From SG8-41 sp963699525 (GTDB taxonomy: Bacteria; Pseudomonadota; Gammaproteobacteria; Burkholderiales; SG8-41): a stretch of DNA of 64,000 bases. The notes under the pieces were generated by a model. That model had not been told where the DNA came from. It worked only from the letters and a program-made list of their open reading frames with translations, and did not search any database. Within the stretch, counting starts at the first letter, position 1, and each line of letters begins with the position of its first letter. The stretch spans positions 425,739-489,738 of the forward strand of contig CAVOUI010000012.1 of the NCBI GenBank assembly GCA_963699525.1, given 5' to 3'. Below, one piece after another: positions 1-9,018 of this stretch. Position numbers and translations under genes: made by a program.

Positions 1-177
1 CAGCTTCGCGACCTTCAGGCGCCCGGCGTATTCCTTGGCGACCTCGTCGAGAATAGGGGCAATCATCTTGCACGGGCCGCACCACTCCGCCCAGTAGTCC
101 ACCAGCACCGGAGTCTGCGATTGCAGCACTTCGGGGTCGAACGTCGCATCCGTCACGTAATGGATGTTCTGACTCAT
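1..177 (-). CDS. trxA: Thioredoxin, N-terminal part (runs off the window)
   Basis: Small cytoplasmic disulfide reductase. Reading the minus strand from the ATG at 175-177 gives a protein beginning MSQNIHYVTD, and the thioredoxin active site WCGPCK appears around residues 33-38. The sequence after it (MIAPILDEVA) is the usual helix 2 of thioredoxin. About 59 of the expected ~108 residues are inside the window; the C-terminus lies beyond position 1. It is divergent from the ferredoxin gene, with the shared upstream region at 178-376. The family is certain from the active site; the gene symbol rests on length and on absence of a signal peptide. Confidence 0.93.
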   Translation of the reverse strand, partial: MSQNIHYVTDATFDPEVLQSQTPVLVDYWAEWCGPCKMIAPILDEVAKEYAGRLKVAKL

Positions 178-376
178 GTGAACGCCACCTTCGGGATTCA
201 GTCGGAAAACGCCACGGGAGGTGTGGCAGTGAGACTTGCCCCGTAATGCTAGCGAAATTTCCCTGCTTTGCATAGGGCCGCAATTGGCCCTGCTCGCCGC
301 CACGGTCAGGTCGTTTTTGCTAAAATATGGACTCTCCGCGCAATTTCAAGCCGGGCCGAAATCCCGAGGGAATACT
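178..376. promoter_or_regulatory. Divergent trxA/ferredoxin intergenic region with candidate -10
   Basis: Non-coding 199-bp gap between two divergent genes, so it should hold both promoters. For the ferredoxin direction there is an extended -10-like element TGCTAAAAT at 318-326 about 50 bases before the ATG; I see no clear -35. No recognisable operator or riboswitch. A possible upstream extension of the ferredoxin frame to 236 has no ferredoxin similarity and is not taken as coding. Confidence 0.4.
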
Positions 377-700
377 ATGACTTACGTCGTAACGGAGACG
401 TGCATCAAGTGCAAGTATACCGACTGCGTTGATGTATGCCCGGTGGATTGCTTCCGCGAGGGCCCCAACATGCTCGTGATCGATCCCGACGAGTGCATCG
501 ACTGCACCCTGTGCGTCGCGGAGTGCCCCGTCGAGGCGATTTTCGCCGAGGACGACGTGCCCGACGACCAGAAGCACTGGACCAAGGTCAACGCGGAACT
601 CGCCAAGGCCTGGAAGCCCATCATCGAGAAGAAGCCGGCGCCTGACGACGCGGATGAATGGGCAAAAGTGAAAAAGAAAGAACATCTCCTCGAGAAGTGA
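377..700 (+). CDS. fdxA: 7Fe ferredoxin (3Fe-4S/4Fe-4S), FdxA type
   Basis: Soluble electron carrier of 107 residues, the usual size of Azotobacter FdI-type ferredoxins. Cysteines are at residues 9, 12, 17, 21, 40, 43, 46 and 50. This matches the FdI pattern in which 9, 17 and 50 hold a 3Fe-4S cluster and 21, 40, 43 and 46 a 4Fe-4S cluster. The start is set at the ATG whose product begins MTYVVTETC, as in the family; the longer in-frame version adds an unrelated N-terminus. The tail after residue 60 is charged and lysine-rich, as usual for this class. It may serve general low-potential electron transfer; nothing nearby fixes a partner. Confidence 0.93.
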   Translation: MTYVVTETCIKCKYTDCVDVCPVDCFREGPNMLVIDPDECIDCTLCVAECPVEAIFAEDDVPDDQKHWTKVNAELAKAWKPIIEKKPAPDDADEWAKVKKKEHLLEK

Positions 701-797
701 CCGGACGGGGGGCTGATATCCCGGCCGGCCCCGCATCCGACGTAACATTAGGCGGCGCGCCGCGGAGCAGGACGGCGTCATTACCGGACCGGTTCAC

Positions 798-3536
798 ATG
801 CCCGCCCCCCCTGTACCCGGTATCGAACGCATCCCGTGTCCACCGCACGCACTGCTCGCGCACGCGGCCGAGGCCATCGTTCAAGGCGAGCGCGCGAGTC
901 TTCCGGACCTGACGCGCGCCGTTGTCCTCGTCCCCGACCCGCATGCTGCGCCCGACGTCGCGCGCGCGCTGCAGGCGGCCTCGGGTCTGCCGGCGTTGCT
1001 GCTGCCACGCATTACGACGCTCGAGCAATGGGCGGCGCAAGCGACGCTGAACACCCCGATCATGCCGCGCGCAGCGCGAGAGGCGCTGCTGTACCAGGAA
1101 CTGGGAAAGCGCGCATGGCTGCAATCCGCCGACCTGTGGGCGGTGAGCGCAGAGCTGGCGGGCCTGTTCGACGAGATGACGCGCCACAACCTGGCGCTTC
1201 CGTCCGACTTCGCCGGGTTCAACCGGCAGCTCGAGCACGCTTACCGGGCCCGTTCCGGCGAATCGCTCACTTTCGAAGCGCGGATCGTGCACGAGCTGTG
1301 GCATGCCATGTCCCGCGTCGCCGGCGAGGCGGATGCGGAGTCGGCGTACCAGTTGAGGCTCGCGCGGCTTGCAGGGGCCGCGTCCGTGCCGCTTTACGCG
1401 CTTGGGCTCGCCCGCCTTGCGCCTTCGGAAACGCGGTTTCTCGAACGCTACGCCGAGCGCGCGCCGGTGCGGGTGTTCGAGACCGATCCGGAAGCGGACA
1501 GCAATGCAGTGACGCGCACGCTCGCGGCGGCCTGGCCGCGCGAGGGGGCCGCTGACGGGCTGCGCGCGCGCGGGCACGCGCTAATATCCGCGCACCCGCA
1601 GAGCGCGCTCGCCGGAAGGCTCCGCATCGTCGGCGCGGTGAGCGCGGAGCAGGAAGCGCAGGTCGTGGATGCCACCGTGCGCGAGTGGCTGCTCGCCGGC
1701 AAGCGGCGCATCGCCATCGTCGTCCAGGACCGGCTGGTGGCGCGGCGCGCGCGCGCGCTGCTCGAGCGCGCGCAGGTTCTGGTAAAGGACGAGGTGGGTT
1801 GGGCATTCTCGACCACCAGCGCCGCCACCGCCATCGGACGCTGGCTCGACGTGGCGGGCGGCGATTGCTACCACCGGGACCTCCTCGACCTCCTGAAATC
1901 TCCGTTCGTGTTCCACGACTGGGGGCGCGAAGCGCGGCGGCGCGCGGTGTGGCGGCTCGAGCGCTACGTGCGCGAGGAAAGCGTGATCGACGGGCTCGCC
2001 AATTTCATCCAGCTCGCCGAGGACCAGGGCGACCACGAGGTGCGGCAGATACTCGCGCGCATCCGCCAGGGCGTGAGCGCGCTCGGCCGCGGCCGCCGTC
2101 CGCTCGCGCGCTGGCTATCGGCGCTCGCGACGAGCCTCGACGAGATCGGCGCACGCGACGGGCTCGCGGCCGACAGCGCGGGCGTCCAGCTGCTCGAGCT
2201 GATGGACCGTCTCGGCCAGGACCTGGCGCATGACACGCTCGACGTCGGCTTCGCCGACTGGCGGCGCTGGCTCGCGCGCCAGCTCGAGGCCGCAACATTC
2301 CGCGACCGCGGAATCGAGAGCACGGTGGTCTTCACCAGTCTCTCGTCGACGGCGTTGCGCCAGTTCGACGCGGTGCTGGTCCTGGGTTGCGATGCCGCGC
2401 ACCTGCCGGGGGCGGACCCAGTCTCGATGTTCTTCAACCAGGGCGTGCGCGCGGAGCTCGCGCTGCCCACCTGGGCCGACCGGATGCGCGAGATGGAGGC
2501 GCAGCTCGCTGCGCTGATCGCGTCGTGCGGGACGGTCGTTGTAACGTGGCAGCGCATGCTCGGGGGCGAGCACAATCTGCTCTCGCCGTTCATCGAGCGG
2601 CTCGCGGCGGTGCATCGGCTGGCATACGGCAGTAGCCTCGAGGAGGATGCGGCTGCCGGACGGCTTGCGCAGGCCGAGGTGCGCGCGACGGGCGCGGCCG
2701 CGCCAATCGAAACGACGCGCAAGCCCGCGCCGCCTGCGCCTGCGGCGCTCCTGCCGCGCCGCATCTCGGCGAGCGGCTACAACTCGCTCGTCGCCTGCCC
2801 CTACCAGTTTCACGCGCGCTACGTGCTGGGGCTGGCCGAGCTCGACGACGTCCAGGAGATGATCGAGAAGAAGGACTACGGCAGTCTCGTGCACCGGGTG
2901 TTGACGTTGTTCCACGGCGCGCACCCGCAGGTGAGCGGCCTTGATCGCGCTGCGGCCGTGCGCGAGCTGACCGAGCTGAGCGAGCGCGAGTTCGCGGCCG
3001 CGGTGGCGCGCAATTATCTCGCGCAGGCCTGGCTCGCGCGCTGGAAGGCGCTGATCCCGGCTTACCTCGACTGGCAGCGCGAGCGGGAAAGCGCCGGCTG
3101 GTCGTGGAAGGCGGGCGAGGTCGCGCGCGCCGTCGAGATCACGACCCCGAAAGGCAACACGCTTTCCTTGCATGGGCGCCTGGATCGCGTGGACGAGGGG
3201 CCGAATGGCGTCGCGGTCGTCGACTACAAGACCCGTGAAGCGGCGAAGCTGAAGAAATCGCTGGAGCTGCCGGGCGAGGACGTCCAGCTCCCGGTGTATG
3301 CGCTGCTGTGGGGGGCGCCGGTGGCCGACGCGCTGTTTCTCTCCATGGAGCGCGAGGAGGTGAAGGCGGTCGAGCTCGGTCGGGACGTGCAGGACCTGGC
3401 GGACGCGGTACGGGCACGCCTGTGCGAATTGTTCGACGCGCTCGCCGCGGGCGCGCCGCTCCCCGCGCAGGGTGTGGAAGGTGCCTGCGAATATTGCGAA
3501 GCGCGCGGGCTGTGCCGCAGGAACTTCTGGCCATGA
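798..3536 (+). CDS. AddB-type inactive helicase with RecB-like PD-(D/E)XK nuclease
   Basis: Predicted B subunit of an AddAB-type double-strand-break repair helicase-nuclease (912 residues). The N-terminal two-thirds resembles a superfamily-I helicase fold without a usable Walker A motif. The C-terminal third is a RecB-family nuclease with the metal-binding motif VVDYKTR near residue 807. Cys667 (SLVACPYQF) together with the C-terminal cluster CEYCEARGLC fits the four-cysteine Fe-S staple known in AddB nucleases. Its stop overlaps the ATG of the next gene (ATGA at 3533-3536), so the two are translationally coupled. The start is the ATG giving MPAPPVPGIERI; family homologues begin similarly. 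Confidence 0.88.
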   Translation: MPAPPVPGIERIPCPPHALLAHAAEAIVQGERASLPDLTRAVVLVPDPHAAPDVARALQAASGLPALLLPRITTLEQWAAQATLNTPIMPRAAREALLYQELGKRAWLQSADLWAVSAELAGLFDEMTRHNLALPSDFAGFNRQLEHAYRARSGESLTFEARIVHELWHAMSRVAGEADAESAYQLRLARLAGAASVPLYALGLARLAPSETRFLERYAERAPVRVFETDPEADSNAVTRTLAAAWPREGAADGLRARGHALISAHPQSALAGRLRIVGAVSAEQEAQVVDATVREWLLAGKRRIAIVVQDRLVARRARALLERAQVLVKDEVGWAFSTTSAATAIGRWLDVAGGDCYHRDLLDLLKSPFVFHDWGREARRRAVWRLERYVREESVIDGLANFIQLAEDQGDHEVRQILARIRQGVSALGRGRRPLARWLSALATSLDEIGARDGLAADSAGVQLLELMDRLGQDLAHDTLDVGFADWRRWLARQLEAATFRDRGIESTVVFTSLSSTALRQFDAVLVLGCDAAHLPGADPVSMFFNQGVRAELALPTWADRMREMEAQLAALIASCGTVVVTWQRMLGGEHNLLSPFIERLAAVHRLAYGSSLEEDAAAGRLAQAEVRATGAAAPIETTRKPAPPAPAALLPRRISASGYNSLVACPYQFHARYVLGLAELDDVQEMIEKKDYGSLVHRVLTLFHGAHPQVSGLDRAAAVRELTELSEREFAAAVARNYLAQAWLARWKALIPAYLDWQRERESAGWSWKAGEVARAVEITTPKGNTLSLHGRLDRVDEGPNGVAVVDYKTREAAKLKKSLELPGEDVQLPVYALLWGAPVADALFLSMEREEVKAVELGRDVQDLADAVRARLCELFDALAAGAPLPAQGVEGACEYCEARGLCRRNFWP

Positions 3537-6500
3537 ACGAGACGCACGAGCAGGTGCTCAACGCGCGCGCGCTCGATCCCGCGGCGAGCGTCGTGATCGA
3601 GGCGTGCGCCGGCAGCGGTAAGACCTGGATGCTGGTCTCGCGCATCGTGCGCCTGCTGCTCGCGGGCTCCCAGCCCTCGCAGATTCTCGCGATCACCTTC
3701 ACCCGCAAGGCCGCGCAGGAAATGGCCACGCGGCTGCGCGACTGGCTCCACGAGCTCGCGACCGACAGCGACGAGAAAGTGCGCGAGTTTCTGCGCGATC
3801 GCGCGATCCCCGAGACGGAGATCGAAGCGCTGCTGCCGAAGGCGCGCCACCTCTACGAGCGCTTCCTCACCGCGCAGCCGCCGATCACGATCGCCACCTT
3901 TCACAGCTGGTTTCTGCAGCTCCTGCGGCGCGCGCCGCTCGACGCCGGCGCGCTGGGCGACGTCAACCTGCTCGAGCAGACGTCCGCGCTCGTGGACGAG
4001 GCGTGGGAGAGCTTCGCGAGCGGCGTGCAGCGCGACCGGGAGAGCTCGGCCGCGCGCGGGCTCGACCGGCTGTTCAGCGAATCCGGCCTGGACAACACGC
4101 GCCGCTTGCTCACCCGCTTTCTCCACCGCCGCGCCGACTGGCGGGCCTACGCGCGCGGGCAGAAGGATGCCGTCGGCTACGCGCTCGGTCGGATCCGCGC
4201 GGAAATGGCGGTCGCGCCCGATGCCGACGTGATGGGCCCATTACTGGAGGACGCGCTATTCGGGAAAGAGATTGAGGAGTATGGGACGCTCCTCGAGCGC
4301 AACACGTCGAAGGACCGGCAGCTCGCCCACCAGCTGACAACCGCTGAAGTCGATGCAACGCGGCGTTTCGAATCGATCTGCTCAGCCGTGCTGACCGATA
4401 AAGGGGACCTGAGATCGCGCAAGGCCAGCAACGAGCAGGCGAAGCGCCTCGGCGCCGCCGGCGAGGCGCGCTTGCTGGAGTTGCATGCCAAGCTCGGCGC
4501 CCGCCTGCTGGAAGCGCGCGCCCGACTCGCCGACCAGGCGAGCTACCGCTTCAACGAGGCGGCGCTGCCCTGCAGCGTGGCGCTGCTCGAGGCCTACGAG
4601 CGGGTGAAGCGCGAGCGCCAGGTCATCGATTATGCCGACATCGAATCTCATGCCTGGGAGCTGGTGACAGTCAGCGACCACGCGGTCTACATGCACTACA
4701 AGCTCGACTCGCGCTATCGCCATATCCTGCTCGATGAGTTCCAGGACACCAACCCACTGCAGTGGCTGACTCTGAAAAGCTGGCTCGCCGCCGCGGCAGC
4801 CGCCGACCTCCGGCCCACCGTGTTCATGGTCGGCGACCCCAAGCAGTCGATCTATCGCTTCCGCCGCGCGGAGGCGCGGCTGTTCACGCAGGCCGCCCGT
4901 TATCTCCAGGAGGAGTTTGCCGCAACCGGGCTGCCCCAGGACGAGTCCCGCCGCTGTCCGCGGCCGGTGATCGATGTCGTCAACCGCCTGTTTTCCGCCG
5001 AGCCCGGGTTCACGGGGTTCGAGACGCACGCGGCGCACTACCGCGACAAGCCCGGACGCGTGGAGGTGCTGCCGCTGGCGAAAGCCGAGGCCGCGCCGGA
5101 GGCGGATGCTCCTGCCGGCCTTGCTCTGCGCAATCCGCTGGAGCAGCCGCTCGCGGATGCGGAAGATCGCCGGCGCGAGCGCGAGGCGGAGATGCTTGTC
5201 TGGAAAGTCCGGGCCATCCACGGCAAATGGCAGGTCGCGACCGATCTCAAGGGGGAGGAAACACGGCCCGCCGAATATAGCGACTTCATGATCCTGGTGC
5301 GACGGCGCACGCACCTCGAGATCTACGAGCGCGCGCTGCGCCACGCCGGCATTCCGTTCGTCACCTCGCGCCAGGGCGGGTTGCTCGACACGCTGGAGGC
5401 ACAGGACATGGTGGCGCTGCTGGAATTCCTGGTCTCTCCGTTTGCGGACCTGAAGCTCGCCCACGCCCTGCGCTCGCCGGTGTTCGCGTGCGCGGACGAG
5501 GACCTCATCGCGATCGCCGCGGCGGAAGGCAAGGAAAATGAGGACACCTGGTGGGAGCGCCTGCAGCGCCTCGCCGCGCGGAATTGCGGCCCGACGCTCA
5601 AACGCGCTCACGATCTGCTCATGCAGTGGCTCGAACGGGCAGACTCGGCGCCGGTGCACGACCAGCTCGACCGCATCTATTTTGAAGCCGACGTGCTGCG
5701 CCGCTATCACGATGCGGTGCCGGAGGCGATGCGCGGCGCCGTGCTCGCCAACCTGCACGCTTTCCTGCAGCGCGCGCTTGACACCGATTCGGGGCGCTAT
5801 CCGAGCCTGCCGCGCTTTCTCCACGAGTTGATGGACCTGCGCGGGGCGCCGCCCGAAGAGGCGCCGGATGAAGGTATCGTCGGCGACGTGGGGAACGCCG
5901 TGCGCATCCATACAGTACATGGCGCCAAGGGCCTCGAGGCGCCGATCGTGTGGCTCCTCGACGCGGCGGCCGGGCAGGACGCGGGCCGGGGCTACGAAAC
6001 ACAGGTCGACTGGCCGCCGGAGGCGGAGCAGCCGCGCGCGCTCTCGTTGTGGCCCAGGAAGGACGGGCAGAGCGCCGCACAACGGCGGATCGCGGAAGAA
6101 GAGGCGCGGCTTGCCGAGCGCGAGAACCTGAACCTGCTTTACGTCGCGATGACGCGCGCGAAGCAGGTGCTGATCGTGAGCGGTTCGGAGGGCAGGGGCC
6201 GGGCCGGGTCATGGTACGACCGCGTGCGCGCGGCGGTGCTTGCCGTTTCCGGCCAAGCTGATGATCCTGCCGCGGCCGCTGCTTGCGGCGATGACCTCAC
6301 GCGCTCCCGGCCCGCGCGCGGAAGGAAGCGCGCGCCAGCGGAATCCGCGGTGGCGGCCCCTGACCCGCGCCTCGCGGCACCGCTGCCGACCGGCGAGCGC
6401 CGCCCGCTGCCGACGGGCCGGGGATTGAGCTACGGTACGCATTTCCACGCGCTGATGGACCGACTTACCGCAGGCGCGCCCACGGATCGCGCGGCGCTGC

Positions 6501-6871
6501 AGCGCGGGCTGGGGATCGGCGAGCGCGAATTCGCGCCGATGTGGGAGCAGGCGAACCGCGTGCTGGCGGCACCCGCCCTCAGGCGATTTTTCGATGCGAA
6601 GCAGTTCCGGCGAGCGGCGAACGAGGTGTCGTATGCGGCCGGGGACGGAGACATCCGCCGCATCGATCGCCTGGTCGAGTTCGAGGACGCAGTCTGGGTT
6701 CTCGACTACAAGACCGGGGACGAGAAGACGGCCGGCGCGGCGCTGATCGCGGAGTATGGCGCGCAGGTTGCGGAATACTGCGCCGCGGTGGCGAAGGCGT
6801 ATCCCAATCGACCCGTGCGCGGCGCGATCGTATTCGCCGATGCGAACGTGCTGGAGATCCAGAAACCTTGA
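3533..6871 (+). CDS. AddA-type UvrD/RecB helicase-nuclease
   Basis: ATP-dependent DNA helicase with a C-terminal nuclease domain, acting with the upstream AddB-like protein in processing of broken DNA ends. The product is 1112 residues. Visible motifs are Walker A ACAGSGKT at residues 24-31, motif Ia/Q-type AITFTRKAAQEMA, motif II LLDEFQDTN near residue 398, motif III VGDPKQSIYRFRRA, motif V HTVHGAKGLEAP, motif VI LLYVAMTRAK, and nuclease motif VLDYKTGD near residue 1057. The ATG at 3533 is chosen because it overlaps the upstream stop and gives the correct helicase N-terminus; a longer reading would run 225 bases into the upstream gene. Frame is intact throughout. Confidence 0.92.
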   Translation: MNETHEQVLNARALDPAASVVIEACAGSGKTWMLVSRIVRLLLAGSQPSQILAITFTRKAAQEMATRLRDWLHELATDSDEKVREFLRDRAIPETEIEALLPKARHLYERFLTAQPPITIATFHSWFLQLLRRAPLDAGALGDVNLLEQTSALVDEAWESFASGVQRDRESSAARGLDRLFSESGLDNTRRLLTRFLHRRADWRAYARGQKDAVGYALGRIRAEMAVAPDADVMGPLLEDALFGKEIEEYGTLLERNTSKDRQLAHQLTTAEVDATRRFESICSAVLTDKGDLRSRKASNEQAKRLGAAGEARLLELHAKLGARLLEARARLADQASYRFNEAALPCSVALLEAYERVKRERQVIDYADIESHAWELVTVSDHAVYMHYKLDSRYRHILLDEFQDTNPLQWLTLKSWLAAAAAADLRPTVFMVGDPKQSIYRFRRAEARLFTQAARYLQEEFAATGLPQDESRRCPRPVIDVVNRLFSAEPGFTGFETHAAHYRDKPGRVEVLPLAKAEAAPEADAPAGLALRNPLEQPLADAEDRRREREAEMLVWKVRAIHGKWQVATDLKGEETRPAEYSDFMILVRRRTHLEIYERALRHAGIPFVTSRQGGLLDTLEAQDMVALLEFLVSPFADLKLAHALRSPVFACADEDLIAIAAAEGKENEDTWWERLQRLAARNCGPTLKRAHDLLMQWLERADSAPVHDQLDRIYFEADVLRRYHDAVPEAMRGAVLANLHAFLQRALDTDSGRYPSLPRFLHELMDLRGAPPEEAPDEGIVGDVGNAVRIHTVHGAKGLEAPIVWLLDAAAGQDAGRGYETQVDWPPEAEQPRALSLWPRKDGQSAAQRRIAEEEARLAERENLNLLYVAMTRAKQVLIVSGSEGRGRAGSWYDRVRAAVLAVSGQADDPAAAAACGDDLTRSRPARGRKRAPAESAVAAPDPRLAAPLPTGERRPLPTGRGLSYGTHFHALMDRLTAGAPTDRAALQRGLGIGEREFAPMWEQANRVLAAPALRRFFDAKQFRRAANEVSYAAGDGDIRRIDRLVEFEDAVWVLDYKTGDEKTAGAALIAEYGAQVAEYCAAVAKAYPNRPVRGAIVFADANVLEIQKP

Positions 6872-6945
6872 TCTCGCGCAAGGTGTCGGAGTTGCCGGGC
6901 TCGTTATACTGACTCGCGGCAATACTCTCGCCGCGGGAGACGGCC

Positions 6946-8313
6946 ATGACGGAATCCATCAAGTACCTGCTCGACGAATCGCGCATTCCGCGCCACTGGT
7001 ACAACATCATGGCGGACCTGCCTTCACCCCCGCCGCCGGTGCTGCACCCGGGCACGATGAAGCCGGTCGGCCCGGACGATCTCGCGCCGCTCTTCCCGAT
7101 GTCACTCATCGCGCAGGAGGTCACGACCGAGCGCGAAGTGGAGATCCCGGGGTCGGTGCGCGAGATCTACAAGCAGTGGCGCCCGACCGCGCTTCATCGC
7201 GCGCGCAGGCTCGAAAAGGCGCTGGGGACGCCCGCCCGCATCTACTACAAGTACGAGGGCGTGAGCCCCGCCGGCAGCCACAAGCCCAACACCGCGGTGG
7301 CGCAGGCGTTCTACAACAAGGAAGCCGGGATCAAGCGCATCAGTACCGAGACCGGCGCGGGACAATGGGGCTCCGCACTCGCGTTTGCCGGCGCGCTCTT
7401 CGGCATCGAAGTCCAGGTCTTCATGGTGCGCGTCTCCTACGACCAGAAGCCGTACCGGCGCGCGCTCATGGAAACCTACGGCGCGCGCTGCGTGCCCTCG
7501 CCCTCGAAGGAGACACAGTCGGGGCGCGCCATTCTCGCTCGCAACGAGAAGCACCCGGGCAGCCTCGGCATCGCCATCTCGGAGGCGGTGGAAGTCGCCG
7601 CCAGTCGCGACGATACCAAGTACGCGTTAGGCTCGGTGTTGAACCACGTGCTGCTGCACCAGACGGTGATCGGGCAGGAGGCGATTGCGCAGTTCGGGCT
7701 CGCCGACGACTACCCGGATGTCATCATCGGCTGCACCGGCGGCGGCTCCAACTTCGCCGGCATCGTCTTCCCGTTCCTCGGCGCGCAGCTGCGCGGCGGC
7801 AGGAAGGTGCGCATCGTCGCCATCGAGCCCGCAGCGTGCCCGAGCCTGACCCGCGGCCGCTACGCCTACGATTTCGGGGACACCGCGCACTTGACCCCGC
7901 TCGCCAAGATGCACACGCTGGGCTCGACCTTCACGCCGCCCGGCTTCCACGCCGGGGGCCTGCGCTATCACGGCATGGCGCCGCTCGTGAGCCACGTGAA
8001 GGAGCTGGGGCTGATCGAGGCGCGCGCCTACCAACAGACCCAGTGCTTCGAGGCGGGGGTGAAGTTCGCGCGCGCGGAAGGCATCCTGCCCGCGCCGGAG
8101 GCGAACCATGCGGTGCTGGGCGCGATCGAGGAGGCGCTGCGCTGCAAGGAGGAAGGGGTGTCACGCGCGATCCTTTTCAACCTCTGCGGCCACGGCCACT
8201 TCGACATGCAGGCCTACATCGACTACTTCGCGGGGAAACTAACGGACCAGCAATACGACGAAGCCGAGCTCGCGATGGCGCTGGCGGGCCTGCCCTCGGT
8301 CAAGGTGGCATAG
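6946..8313 (+). CDS. TrpB2-type PLP-dependent tryptophan synthase beta-like protein
   Basis: PLP enzyme of the tryptophan synthase beta superfamily, 455 residues, longer than the ~400 of canonical TrpB and matching the TrpB2 subgroup. The PLP lysine is K113 in SPAGSHKPNTA. The phosphate-binding glycine loop CTGGGSNFAGI and the indole-region ETGAGQWGS are present. There is no trpA next to it, which is usual for TrpB2, where the enzyme may act as a stand-alone indole-scavenging or serine-using enzyme. It sits 74 bases after the AddA-like gene, probably under its own promoter. The start at MTESIKYLLDE is the only reasonable ATG. Confidence 0.92.
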   Translation: MTESIKYLLDESRIPRHWYNIMADLPSPPPPVLHPGTMKPVGPDDLAPLFPMSLIAQEVTTEREVEIPGSVREIYKQWRPTALHRARRLEKALGTPARIYYKYEGVSPAGSHKPNTAVAQAFYNKEAGIKRISTETGAGQWGSALAFAGALFGIEVQVFMVRVSYDQKPYRRALMETYGARCVPSPSKETQSGRAILARNEKHPGSLGIAISEAVEVAASRDDTKYALGSVLNHVLLHQTVIGQEAIAQFGLADDYPDVIIGCTGGGSNFAGIVFPFLGAQLRGGRKVRIVAIEPAACPSLTRGRYAYDFGDTAHLTPLAKMHTLGSTFTPPGFHAGGLRYHGMAPLVSHVKELGLIEARAYQQTQCFEAGVKFARAEGILPAPEANHAVLGAIEEALRCKEEGVSRAILFNLCGHGHFDMQAYIDYFAGKLTDQQYDEAELAMALAGLPSVKVA

Positions 8314-8358
8314 GGCGCGTTGCCGTCCCGACCGCCGCGGGACTACGATGTAAGCACG

Positions 8359-9018
8359 ATGCGCCTGCTGCTGGTCGAAGACGATCCCATGATCGGGGAG
8401 GGCGTGCGCAAGGGCCTGCGCCAGGACGGGTTCACCGTCGACTGGGTGCGGGACGGCCCGGCCGCCGAACTTGCCGCGGCGAATGACGTCTACGATCTCA
8501 TCGTGCTCGATCTCGGGCTCCCGCGGAAGGACGGTCTCGACGTGCTCGCCGCGCTGCGCCGCAAGGGCAACTCTGTCCCGGTGCTGATACTCACGGCACG
8601 CGACGCGGTTGCGGACCGCGTCAAGGGGCTCGACGCCGGCGCCGATGACTACGTGCTGAAGCCCTTTGACCTCGACGAGCTGGCGGCGCGCATCCGCGCG
8701 CTGCTCCGCCGCCGCGCGGGCCGGGCGGACGCCGTCATCGAGCACGGCGACCTCACGCTCAATGCTTCCACCCGCGAGGCAACGCTTCGCGGAAAGGAAG
8801 TCGCGCTCTCGGCGCGCGAGTTCGCGCTGCTCGAGGCGCTGCTGGAGCGGCCGGGGGCGATCCTCTCGCGCGCCCAGCTCGAGGAGCGGCTCTACGGCTG
8901 GGGCGAGGAGGTCGAGAGCAACACGGTCGAGGTCTACATCCACTCGCTGCGCAGGAAGCTCGGCGCGGATTTCATCAGGAACGTGCGCGGCGTCGGTTAC
9001 CGCGTCGCCAAGCGGTGA
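8359..9018 (+). CDS. OmpR/PhoB-family response regulator (QseB/PmrA-like)
   Basis: Two-component transcription factor of 219 residues. The receiver domain (1-115) has the acidic pocket E7-D8-D9, the phosphorylation site D51 (LIVLDLGLP), T79 and K101 (DYVLKPFD). The C-terminal winged helix (about 124-218) carries the usual NTVEVYIHSLRRKLG recognition-helix region. The start is placed at MRLLLVEDDP because upstream residues are not family-like. The stop TGA at 9016-9018 overlaps the kinase ATG at 9018, a standard coupled pair. A CTTAAG-N5-TTTAAG element after the kinase gene (10310-10326) is the sort of site PmrA/QseB regulators bind, suggesting that it controls the DegP gene. Confidence 0.92.
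   Translation: MRLLLVEDDPMIGEGVRKGLRQDGFTVDWVRDGPAAELAAANDVYDLIVLDLGLPRKDGLDVLAALRRKGNSVPVLILTARDAVADRVKGLDAGADDYVLKPFDLDELAARIRALLRRRAGRADAVIEHGDLTLNASTREATLRGKEVALSAREFALLEALLERPGAILSRAQLEERLYGWGEEVESNTVEVYIHSLRRKLGADFIRNVRGVGYRVAKR

Noticed and set aside
4382..6082. 566-codon antisense open frame inside the AddA-like gene
   Set aside because: High-GC shadow; no ribosome site or recognisable domain, while the + strand carries all helicase motifs in order.
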